Source of the DNA: a bacterium | Lineage (GTDB): Bacteria > UBA9089 > JAHJRX01 | Length of the DNA stretch: 6,287 nt | Direction: 5' to 3' | NCBI GenBank assembly: GCA_030017825.1 | Contig: JASEGW010000091.1 | Location: 1-6,287 of the forward strand | Part shown: positions 1-6,226 of the stretch, one piece after another | Position numbering within the stretch: the first letter of the stretch is position 1 | How the letters are laid out: each line of letters begins with the position of its first letter | Notes under the pieces: generated by a model | The model's database searches: none | Told to the model about the DNA's origin: nothing | What the model saw: only the letters and a program-made list of their open reading frames with translations | Position numbers and translations under genes: made by a program

Positions 1-79
1 CGATGCTTGGATTTCGGATTTAAAATACCCAGATCAAATACCGAAAACTTATGCTCAAGTACTTAAGCATAAAATATAA
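1..79 (+). CDS. C-terminal end of an unrecognised protein (partial)
   Basis: The frame beginning at base 2 is open from the left edge and stops at TAA 77-79, giving 25 residues that end in QVLKHKI. The other two + frames stop earlier or read less like protein. The stretch contains W, Y and two P residues and has a lysine-rich end, which is compatible with a genuine C-terminus. It lies 68 bases upstream of pyrF on the same strand, so it may belong to the same transcription unit. The fragment is too short to assign to a family, and a chance open stretch cannot be excluded. Confidence 0.45.
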   Translation, partial: DAWISDLKYPDQIPKTYAQVLKHKI

Positions 80-147
80 ATCTTTAAATTTAGATTTGTA
101 TCAAATTTAGGTTAAAATATGGTGTAAGCTATTATGGATAATAAAAT

Positions 148-879
148 ATGCTAATAAATAATTTAAAAGCCCAGGAAAGGTTAATAGTAGCTTTAGATGT
201 AGAAAGTTTTCAAGAAGCTGAAGACTTGGTGAAGGAATTAAGGAGTTATTGCTATTTCTTTAAAATTGGCTTTAGTTTATTCATAAGATTTGGACCAGAT
301 ATAGTTAAGATGGTCCAAGACTTAGGAGGGAGGGTTTTTTTAGATCTTAAGTTACACGATATTCCTAAAACTATCGAAAGGGCCACTAGAGCAGTTTTAG
401 ATTTAAAGGTAACTATGTTTACTCTTCATACTACGGGTGGTAGGCAGATGCTTAGGACAGCTAGTAAAATCTTAAGAGAAGTAAAAGAAGACTGCCGACC
501 ATATTCTTTGGGGGTTACTATATTAACTAGTATGGATGAACAGAATCTGAAAGATTTAGGGATATCTAAAAATATAGATGAGGCAGTATTGGACTTAGCT
601 AAAATAGCTAAAGAGGAAGGATTAAAAGGAGTAGTAGCCTCACCATTAGAAGTAGTAAAAATAAGGTCTTATTTTAACCAAGACTTGGTAATAGTTACTC
701 CAGGGATTAGACTAGAAAGCTCTCATGATGATCAGAAGAGAACTAACAGTCCTTATGAGGCTATTACAAATGGGGCTGATTTCATTGTGGTAGGAAGACC
801 TATTTTAGAAAGTTTAGACAAAATTGGCACAGTAGAGATATTTATAAGGGAGATAGAAAAAGGTGTTAGAAAACGATGA
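148..879 (+). CDS. pyrF: Orotidine 5'-phosphate decarboxylase
   Basis: This cytoplasmic enzyme of 243 residues decarboxylates OMP to UMP, the last step of de novo UMP synthesis. The sequence shows the family landmarks in order: ALDV with Asp17 near the N-terminus, FKIG with Lys39, the catalytic DxKxxD signature in LDLKLHDIPKT (Asp66, Lys68, Asp71, Thr75), the phosphate-binding VTPGIR (183-188) and the closing GADFIVVGRPI (209-219). Length is normal for the bacterial type 1 family and all key residues are present. The ATG at 148 is the first possible start because an in-frame TAA lies at 142-144. A weak ribosome-binding sequence, GGATAA (136-141), sits six bases upstream. The 3' end overlaps pyrE by 17 bases, which suggests co-translation. 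Identification is secure from the motifs. Confidence 0.97.
   Translation: MLINNLKAQERLIVALDVESFQEAEDLVKELRSYCYFFKIGFSLFIRFGPDIVKMVQDLGGRVFLDLKLHDIPKTIERATRAVLDLKVTMFTLHTTGGRQMLRTASKILREVKEDCRPYSLGVTILTSMDEQNLKDLGISKNIDEAVLDLAKIAKEEGLKGVVASPLEVVKIRSYFNQDLVIVTPGIRLESSHDDQKRTNSPYEAITNGADFIVVGRPILESLDKIGTVEIFIREIEKGVRKR
845..852 (+). promoter_or_regulatory. Ribosome-binding site for pyrE
   Basis: TAAGGGAG inside the end of pyrF ends ten bases before the GTG at 863. It is the purine-rich stretch that decides the non-ATG start of pyrE. No ATG occurs in the pyrE frame early enough to retain the N-terminal helix. Initiation here places the pyrE start within translated pyrF and favours translational coupling. 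Confidence 0.6.
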
Positions 880-1435
880 AATATTAGAAATATTTAAAAA
901 TTGTCAGGCTATTTTAGAAGGTCATTTTTTATTAAGTAGTGGTTTACATAGTCCCAAATATATTCAATGTGCTAAATTATTGCAGTATCCTGATAAGGCA
1001 GCTTTGGTCTGTAATGATTTAGCAAAGAAGGTTAGAGATTTAAAGGTAGATGTAGTGGTTGGTCCTGCTATGGGAGGTATTATTGTAGCCCATGAAGTAG
1101 CTAAAAGTTTAGGAGTAAGGGCCATATTTGCCGAGCGAGAAAATTCCAAGATGAGTTTACGTAGAGGATTTAGTATTAATGAAGGGGAGCGAGTTTTAAT
1201 TGTAGAAGATGTAATTACTACTGGCGGTTCTATTTTAGAGGTGGCCAATTTAATTAAAGACTTAAGAGGTAGGGTAATTAGCCTGGCTTCTTTGATTGAT
1301 AGAAGCAACAATAAAGAATTTGGTTTTCCTACGGTTTCCTTATTAAAAATAGAAGTTAATACTTATGGTAGAGAAAATTGTCCTTTATGCCAAAAAGGCT
1401 TATCTTTAGTTAAGCCGGGAAGCAAAAAGATTTAA
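863..1435 (+). CDS. pyrE: Orotate phosphoribosyltransferase (Thermus-type)
   Basis: This enzyme transfers the phosphoribosyl group of PRPP to orotate to form OMP, the substrate of the PyrF encoded just upstream. The predicted protein is 190 residues, starting at a GTG codon. Visible signatures are an N-terminal LSSGLHSPKYIQ block (24-35), VVGPAMGG (65-72) in the core, the catalytic flexible loop ERENSKMSLRRGF (91-103, with Lys96), and the PRPP-binding VLIVEDVITTGGS (111-123, with Glu115-Asp116). Near the C-terminus is CPLCQKG (173-179) followed by KPGS. The ER-x(3)-K-x-x-LRRGF loop together with the CPLC...KPGS ending is the arrangement I associate with the Thermus-type PyrE subfamily rather than the E. 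coli-type protein. The start lies inside pyrF with a 17-base overlap, so expression is probably coupled. No recognisable PyrR attenuator or other pyrimidine leader was seen. Confidence 0.96.
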   Translation: MLENDEILEIFKNCQAILEGHFLLSSGLHSPKYIQCAKLLQYPDKAALVCNDLAKKVRDLKVDVVVGPAMGGIIVAHEVAKSLGVRAIFAERENSKMSLRRGFSINEGERVLIVEDVITTGGSILEVANLIKDLRGRVISLASLIDRSNNKEFGFPTVSLLKIEVNTYGRENCPLCQKGLSLVKPGSKKI

Positions 1436-1537
1436 ACGTAAAGTCTAAAGTAAAAAAGGCAAAACAGAAATAAAATATTAATCTTTAAAATACATTGCTT
1501 TAGCTCGAATGCCTAATGTTATCTTCCGAGGTAAAGT

Positions 1538-1563
1538 ATAATTTTATTTTCATATAAAATTAT
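1538..1563. repeat. Perfect 10-bp AT-only inverted repeat
   Basis: ATAATTTTAT (1538-1547) and its exact reverse complement ATAAAATTAT (1554-1563) flank a six-base TTTCAT loop. It lies about 100 bases downstream of the pyrE stop. The stem has no G or C and there is no run of T after it, so it is a poor intrinsic terminator. It could be a protein-binding palindrome or a chance result of local AT richness. Confidence 0.45.
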
Positions 1564-1602
1564 CACGCTTTAAATCTGCCAAAATAATATGTTTTCTAAA
1601 GT

Positions 1603-1633
1603 TTCCTAAGGCGTCAGTAATTGCCTGCAGGAA
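1603..1633. repeat. Imperfect hairpin in the pyrE-protease spacer
   Basis: TTCCT (1603-1607) pairs with AGGAA (1629-1633), and AGGC (1609-1612) pairs with GCCT (1623-1626). They are separated by a small internal loop (A against GC) and close on the ten-base loop GTCAGTAATT. The right arm includes the palindrome CCTGCAGG (1624-1631). The segment is more GC-rich than the surrounding spacer and sits just upstream of the candidate protease promoter, so a regulatory or relic-element role is possible. No T run follows it, so it is not a standard terminator. Confidence 0.4.
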
Positions 1634-1643
1634 TCTTGCACTG

Positions 1644-1671
1644 TTGTTTTACATTTTTTAGCTTATATACT
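1644..1671 (+). promoter_or_regulatory. Candidate sigma70-type promoter of the protease gene
   Basis: A TTGTTT -35-like element (1644-1649) and a TATACT -10 element (1666-1671, five of six consensus bases) are separated by 16 bases, about 30 bases before the chosen start codon. The -10 is good and the -35 matches only three of six positions. Promoter-like sequences are common by chance in DNA this AT-rich, so the call is tentative. Confidence 0.35.
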
Positions 1672-1701
1672 TGAATTTTAATACTTTTGGATAATTTGAT
1701 G

Positions 1702-4254
1702 ATGAAAAAAACTCTAATTTCATTTATCTGTTTTGTTACCTTAATATTTACCAGCAAGATAGGAATATGCGGGGATATAAATATTTCTTCTAAAAAAGGT
1801 CTAAACTATGTAGAAGGAGAAGTAGTTATCAAGATAAAGACAAAGTTTAAGAGTCAAGTTTCTATTAGTTCTGTAAAAGGGCTTGTTGTTTGTGGCATAT
1901 TTTCTCTTTCTGCTTTAAATAAGAAATTTAAAGTTACTTCTATGAGAAATGTTTTTACAGATACTCCTGGAGTTAAGATTAGTAGTGTAGAGAAAGAGAG
2001 ACTACCAGATTTGTCCACCATATATTTATTAGAATTTCCTGATGAGATTGATGTTTTAGAAGTAGTTAAGGCTTATAAAGAAGATTTGAATATTGAATAT
2101 GCTGAGCCTAATTATATTTGCAGGATGTTTGAAGCTCCCAATGATACTTATTATAGCCAGCAGTGGTATTTGCCAAAGATTAAGGCACCTGAAGGTTGGA
2201 ATATAGAAAAAGGAAAAGATACGGTCTTAATTGCTGTTGTAGATAGTGGGGTAGATACTGACCATCCTGATTTGATAGATAAAATAGTGATAAAGAATGG
2301 ATGTAATAAAGTTGAAGGTAATAATGATCCCAACCCAACTCCTAATGGAGGAGATGATAAAGGAGTTACTCATGGTACTCATGTAGCTGGAATTGCTGCA
2401 GCTATAACTAATAATAGTGTGGGAGTAGCTGGAGTAGCCTGGAATTGTAAAATCCTGCCCGTTAAAGTGCTTGATGATGAAGGTGATGGCACTTCTACTA
2501 ATATATGCAATGGAATTAAATTTGCTGCTGATCATGTGGGCAATGCTGGAAACTATGCTTCAGGAGTAATTAATTTAAGTTTAGGAGGAGCTTATAGCAA
2601 TGCCTATAGTAGTGCTATTGGATATGCTTATGCGAGAAATTGTGTAGTTGTAGCTGCTGCCGGAAATGGTGGGGATGATAAAGTAGGGGATGAGCTGCTA
2701 ACAGATGGGATAGGAGATAATAAAGTATCTCCTATATGTAATGATAAGTATGGAAATTATACCAACATGGTTTTAGGAGTAGCTGCAGTTAATAATAGCG
2801 ATAATAGAGCCTCCTTTTCCAATTATTCTAAAAGTAGTACAAATTATGTAGAAGTGTGTGCTCCTGGGGTGGATATTTATAGCACTTTATTTAAAGGTGA
2901 GTATGGTTTTAATAATTATTATGGTAGTATGCAAGGCACTTCAATGGCTGCGCCTATTGTTTCTGGCTTGGCAGCTTTAATAATTTCTAAAGACAATACA
3001 GCAAGTATAGAAGAAGTGAAAAAGTATATTGTAGAGAATGGGGATTTTGTGGGTAGTCAAAATATTGGTCTTCGAGTAAATATTGATACTTCTTTAACAG
3101 CTATTGATAAACCTCCTACCATAGAGTTGGACATACTTACTGAAAAAGAAGAAAAAAAGTATAATGACGAACCCTATATAATAAAATGGATACCAAAAGA
3201 TGAAAAAGATGCTACCGATATTTTTATTTATTATGATAGGGATAATTCGGGATATGATGGTACTAAAATTCATGAGACTACCAAGGGAGCTGCAAAGCAA
3301 TTTTCCTGGACCCCCAAAAATAGTGGAATTTCCAGTGGTGCTTATTATTTTTATGCAAAAATTGATGATAAAGTTAATCTCCCTGTATACTGTTACACAA
3401 ACTATCCTTTAAATATCTATAAAAAAATTCCTATAAGTGGAGGAGATAGAAAAGTAAAAGGTAGTTACGGTATTACTGAGATTGATATTGCAGATAATAC
3501 TTTTAATAAAGAAATAGAGGTAAAAATAAAAGAAAATATTAATAAAAAACCTACGTCTTCAACACCTATTAATGATATTAAAGATGCTGATAATAAGCTT
3601 AAAGGATGCGAGAATATCAAAATTAATAGTAGTTTAGAAAGAACTATCAGTGAAATATTAGTATTAGATCCTGCAACATCTAATAAAATGGTTTTAGATA
3701 CAGGTAAAAGCATTAAGGTTACTATAACCTATGCTCCAAATGGAATTGATGAGAATGGTTTGCGAATGTTTTGTCTGGATAGCACAAATAAAGAATGGAA
3801 ATTAGTAAAGCAATTTACTATAGATCACAATAACAATACAATTGAAGGGATAATTAGCCGTAGCACATTAGAAGGTTTTAATATTAATGGGGTTCTTTCT
3901 AATGGTAGTATTAGTATACCTACTATATATAAAGTAATGGGGATATCTTCTGTTTCAGATATAACCAAAACAATAATTTGGCCTAATCCATTTTCTCCCA
4001 ACGGAAGTAATTACTGCTATATTGATAATTTGCCTAATGATAATGAGATTGATCTACGCATATTTAACTTAGCAGGGGAGAAAGTTATTGTCTTAAATTA
4101 TAACAATGGAGAAGTATTAAATGATGGAACTAGACTTAGAATTAAGTGGAATGGCAAAAATAGCTCTGGTGATTTAGTAGCTCCAGGACTTTATTTCTAT
4201 GTAGTAAAAACAAGTAACTACACTAAAGTGGAGAAGATGGTGATTGTTAGATAA
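1702..4254 (+). CDS. Secreted subtilisin-like (S8) serine protease with FlgD-Ig/sorting-like C-terminal domain
   Basis: An 850-residue multidomain exported protease. Residues 1-23 form a signal peptide (MKK, a hydrophobic stretch, then IGIC); no proper lipobox is present. Residues about 25-145 form an S8 propeptide ending in the typical IEYAEPNY. The catalytic domain (about 150-435) has the Asp181 motif VVDSGVD, the His224 motif THGTHVAG, the oxyanion Asn322 in VVAAAGN and Ser414 in GTSMAAP, so the triad is intact. Then follow a beta-rich Ig/fibronectin-like region (about 470-575), a ZU5-like region (about 585-735), and a C-terminal Ig-like domain (about 755-850). That last domain has PNPFSP, LRIFNLAGEKV, WNGKNSSGDLVAPGLYFYVV and a closing VEKMVIVR, as in FlgD-Ig and type-A sorting domains. 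In-frame alternatives are TTG 1687 and ATG 1699. ATG 1702 gives a clean MKK signal peptide and a seven-base gap to GGATAA, though 1699 is nearly as likely. The substrate is unknown. The next gene encodes a PorV/PorQ relative that may assist export. Confidence 0.93.
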   Translation: MKKTLISFICFVTLIFTSKIGICGDINISSKKGLNYVEGEVVIKIKTKFKSQVSISSVKGLVVCGIFSLSALNKKFKVTSMRNVFTDTPGVKISSVEKERLPDLSTIYLLEFPDEIDVLEVVKAYKEDLNIEYAEPNYICRMFEAPNDTYYSQQWYLPKIKAPEGWNIEKGKDTVLIAVVDSGVDTDHPDLIDKIVIKNGCNKVEGNNDPNPTPNGGDDKGVTHGTHVAGIAAAITNNSVGVAGVAWNCKILPVKVLDDEGDGTSTNICNGIKFAADHVGNAGNYASGVINLSLGGAYSNAYSSAIGYAYARNCVVVAAAGNGGDDKVGDELLTDGIGDNKVSPICNDKYGNYTNMVLGVAAVNNSDNRASFSNYSKSSTNYVEVCAPGVDIYSTLFKGEYGFNNYYGSMQGTSMAAPIVSGLAALIISKDNTASIEEVKKYIVENGDFVGSQNIGLRVNIDTSLTAIDKPPTIELDILTEKEEKKYNDEPYIIKWIPKDEKDATDIFIYYDRDNSGYDGTKIHETTKGAAKQFSWTPKNSGISSGAYYFYAKIDDKVNLPVYCYTNYPLNIYKKIPISGGDRKVKGSYGITEIDIADNTFNKEIEVKIKENINKKPTSSTPINDIKDADNKLKGCENIKINSSLERTISEILVLDPATSNKMVLDTGKSIKVTITYAPNGIDENGLRMFCLDSTNKEWKLVKQFTIDHNNNTIEGIISRSTLEGFNINGVLSNGSISIPTIYKVMGISSVSDITKTIIWPNPFSPNGSNYCYIDNLPNDNEIDLRIFNLAGEKVIVLNYNNGEVLNDGTRLRIKWNGKNSSGDLVAPGLYFYVVKTSNYTKVEKMVIVR
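3964..4251 (+). other. C-terminal FlgD-Ig / type-A sorting-like domain of the S8 protease
   Basis: This segment encodes residues about 755-850. It opens with the hallmark WPNPFSP (760-766), continues with an Ile/Leu-rich strand and LAGEKV, then WNGKNSSGDLVAPGLYFY, and ends at the protein C-terminus with a short strand and Arg. In Bacteroidota, domains of this general shape direct proteins through the type IX system. In other phyla similar FlgD-like Ig domains end many secreted proteins and their sorting role is not proven. Confidence 0.75.
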
Positions 4255-4407
4255 AAGATAACAGCTTGGCTAATCTTTGTTGTGCATAGTGCATAGAAAA
4301 AAACGAAACACTTGAATCCATATAAGTTTTTATTAGTAAAGCAAACATATTTATTATAAATTATAGTACTTTAATAATTTAGAAAAATTTATTTTTTGGT
4401 TTTTAAA

Positions 4408-5535
4408 ATGAAAAATCTAATTATTTCTATGATATTGTTTTTACTTTTGACAAATACCTCTTTTGCTAAAAGTGTTGGGACTACTGGAGCAACTTTATTT
4501 AAGATTGGACCTGGAGCCCGAAGTGTAGGAATGGGAGAAGCTTTTGTGGCTATATCAGATGATGCCAATGCTCTTTATTTTAACCCTTCTGGAATTGGTT
4601 TTTTAAAAAGAAGTGAACTTTCTTTTATGCATATAAATTGGTTTGCGGATACTAGATATGAATTTTTAGCTCACATATTGTCTCCAAAATATCATAAAGG
4701 CAATTTTGGAGTGGGACTTATCTATTTACATAATAGTGAAATAAAACATACTACAGGCGACACAAATGGTCCTTATTGGTCGGGTGAATATTTTAAGTTT
4801 TACGATTATGGATTAATCTTATCTTATGGAAGAATGATAGGTAAGAGGTTTTCTTTAGGGAGTAATATTAAATTATTTAAAGAAGGGATAAATTTAAAGG
4901 GTGATTTAGAGTACGATAGTTCGGTTAATACCATGCTTGACATAGGAATGCTTTTTAAATTTAGAAGAAAACCTATAAATATAGGATTTTGTGTTCAAAA
5001 TATTGGACCTAAAGCTAAATATAAAGATGATAAGGTACCTTTACCTTTAAATATAAAGTTAGGCATTTTGTATAAGATGTTTAATAATAATTTAAAAGTA
5101 GCTTTTGATTTAAGTAAACCCAATGATAATGATGTATGTTTTAATTTAGGTTTAGAATATATTCTTTTTAAGATAATAAGTTTTAGAGGAGGTTATGTAA
5201 AAGGAATAAGCAAGGCAAATCAGAACTTTTCATTAGGAACAGGTTTTAGATTTAAAAATTTGTATTTAGATTATGCTTATACTCCTTATGGAGATTTAGG
5301 GGATGCTCATAGAATGTCTTTTGTTATTAAGGGTTCTTTTATGGAGCCTTGGGAAAGATGGAGAAATAAGAAAAAAATTAGGGAGAGAGAAAAAGCAAGA
5401 AAGTTACTAAAAGAAGATGAAAAAAAATATCTTTTAAAAGAGTCCAAGACTGAAAAAAAAGAAGATATGGAACACGAGGAAGACATAGACAGATGGGAAA
5501 AGTTAGAAAAAGAATTTCTAAAAAAGTATGAATAA
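4408..5535 (+). CDS. PorV/PorQ-family outer-membrane beta-barrel protein
   Basis: A 375-residue predicted outer-membrane protein. It has a signal peptide with likely cleavage after TSFA (residue 20). The mature N-terminus carries the strong PorV/PorQ family block: VGTTGATLFKIGPGARSVGMG, then DDANALYFNPSGIGFLKRSELSF and HINWFADTRYEF. Alternating beta-strand segments follow to GDLGDAHRMSFVIKG (about 295-309), which resembles the usual end of the barrel. In the type IX system PorV ferries C-terminal-domain cargo to the cell-surface attachment machinery. Relatives in candidate phyla are abundant and mostly uncharacterised, so the exact role is inferred. Unusually, about 64 further highly charged residues follow the barrel. 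ATG 4408 is preferred over the in-frame TTG 4396 because it gives a compact signal peptide; neither has a good Shine-Dalgarno sequence. The gene follows the protease gene by 153 bases on the same strand and no convincing terminator lies between them. Confidence 0.88.
   Translation: MKNLIISMILFLLLTNTSFAKSVGTTGATLFKIGPGARSVGMGEAFVAISDDANALYFNPSGIGFLKRSELSFMHINWFADTRYEFLAHILSPKYHKGNFGVGLIYLHNSEIKHTTGDTNGPYWSGEYFKFYDYGLILSYGRMIGKRFSLGSNIKLFKEGINLKGDLEYDSSVNTMLDIGMLFKFRRKPINIGFCVQNIGPKAKYKDDKVPLPLNIKLGILYKMFNNNLKVAFDLSKPNDNDVCFNLGLEYILFKIISFRGGYVKGISKANQNFSLGTGFRFKNLYLDYAYTPYGDLGDAHRMSFVIKGSFMEPWERWRNKKKIREREKARKLLKEDEKKYLLKESKTEKKEDMEHEEDIDRWEKLEKEFLKKYE
5341..5532 (+). other. Charged, probably helical C-terminal tail of the PorV/PorQ-like protein
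   Basis: Residues 312-375 begin MEPWERWRNKKK and are dominated by Lys, Glu, Arg and Asp, with regularly spaced Leu, Trp and Tyr and no beta-strand pattern. The composition suggests a long alpha-helix or short coiled coil. Barrel proteins of this family usually end at or close to the last strand, so this is an added domain. By inference it would lie on the periplasmic side, where it could contact a partner or the cell wall. Confidence 0.6.
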
Positions 5536-5634
5536 TATGGGTGATTAGGTTAATCTATTAATGTGAATATGAAAATTTAAGTTTGAAAAATATAATAAAA
5601 TAAAAAGTTAAGTATATGCAATCCAATAAATAAC

Positions 5635-5663
5635 TTAATATAAAAGCAATTTTCTATTATACT
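5635..5663 (+). promoter_or_regulatory. Candidate hybrid promoter at the insertion-sequence junction
   Basis: TTAATA (5635-5640, four of six -35 bases) and TATACT (5658-5663, five of six -10 bases) are 17 bases apart. The -35 lies in flanking DNA while the -10 straddles the apparent left end of the insertion sequence, so the transposase could be driven by a promoter assembled on insertion. Chance is a real alternative in AT-rich DNA. Confidence 0.3.
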
Positions 5664-5680
5664 GTCCCTGTCAAAAATAG

Positions 5681-5690
5681 AAAGGAGGGG
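5681..5690 (+). promoter_or_regulatory. Strong Shine-Dalgarno of the transposase
   Basis: AAAGGAGGGG lies five bases before the ATG at 5696 and contains the full AAAGGAGG complement of the 16S rRNA tail. It is far stronger than the ribosome-binding sequences of the resident genes here and fixes the transposase start. Confidence 0.85.
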
Positions 5691-5695
5691 CAGAT

Positions 5696-6226
5696 ATGAG
5701 AAAAACCAAACTTATAGTTACACATCCTGAAGTTACGGATGAAACTTTGAACGAGTATGTATCTGGACGAGGTCCCATTCGCATGGGCCTGAGGATAGCT
5801 GTTTTGCAAGGTGTTATGGACAATGCACCAATTGATCAGTTGAGTCACCGACACAAAATATCTCGCCAGAGTATTTATGATCTTGTAAAACGAGTGAACG
5901 AAAAAGGCATAACTGGTGTGGAAGAGAGGAAACGTCCCGGTCGTCCCAGCAGTTTGACGGATGAGATTGCAAAGGATCTGAAAGAAAAACTTGTTCAACC
6001 ACCGATGAGTCAGGGGTACAGACAATCTCGCTGGGACGGTCCTTTGGTCAGGACGTATCTGAAAGAGAAGCATAATATTGATATAAGACGTAGTCAAATC
6101 ATTAATTGGCTTCATATCATTGAATTCTCCATGCAAAGGGGACGTAAAAAGCACAACAAAGCGGACACTGAAAAACAGGATGTATTTGTTGACACTTTAA
6201 AAAAAGCTTCAAAATCTACAACCTGA
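5696..6226 (+). CDS. IS630-type transposase, N-terminal DNA-binding part (frame 1 of a split gene)
   Basis: This reading frame gives 176 residues. A helix-turn-helix (about 34-70, containing DQLSHRHKISRQSIYDLVKR) is followed by a GRP-containing linker (KRPGRPSS, 79-86). A second winged-helix-like unit follows (about 107-150, GYRQSRWDGPLVRTYLKEK to MQRGRKK). This is the usual IS630 paired DNA-binding layout, in which the protein recognises the element's ends. The frame then runs out of homology after DTLKK and meets TGA at 6224-6226. The expected continuation into the catalytic domain is present in another frame. The last residues (ASKSTT) are therefore probably not part of a functional full-length transposase. 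The strong ribosome-binding site supports the start, and the higher GC content marks it as foreign to the flanking genes. Confidence 0.85.
   Translation: MRKTKLIVTHPEVTDETLNEYVSGRGPIRMGLRIAVLQGVMDNAPIDQLSHRHKISRQSIYDLVKRVNEKGITGVEERKRPGRPSSLTDEIAKDLKEKLVQPPMSQGYRQSRWDGPLVRTYLKEKHNIDIRRSQIINWLHIIEFSMQRGRKKHNKADTEKQDVFVDTLKKASKSTT

Noticed and set aside
85..110. Hairpin ATTTG-TAT-CAAAT with flanking weak pairs upstream of pyrF, considered as an attenuator or operator
   Set aside because: The stem is AT-rich with wobble pairs, has no T run after it and no PyrR-type conserved loop. Chance is likely in this composition.
964..1311. Minus-strand open frame of 115 codons inside pyrE
   Set aside because: It is fully antisense to pyrE, whose motifs are unambiguous. 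The Leu/Ser/Thr-rich translation is what a shadow frame gives.
1757..1773. Possible lipoprotein signal at the end of the protease signal peptide (IGIC)
   Set aside because: The residue before Cys is Ile, not Gly, Ala or Ser, so the lipobox is not satisfied. Ordinary signal-peptidase cleavage is more likely.
4282..4295. Tandem GTGCATA doublet between the protease and barrel genes
   Set aside because: Two copies of seven bases are too little to call a repeat array or a binding site without other copies.
5543..5555. GATTA-GGT-TAATC hairpin just after the barrel gene, considered as a terminator
   Set aside because: The stem is only five bases with one G-C pair and no following T run, so it does not support termination.
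5657..6154. Long minus-strand open frame of about 165 codons opposite the transposase
   Set aside because: It is antisense to a well-supported IS630 transposase with a strong ribosome-binding site, and its translation shows no recognisable family features.
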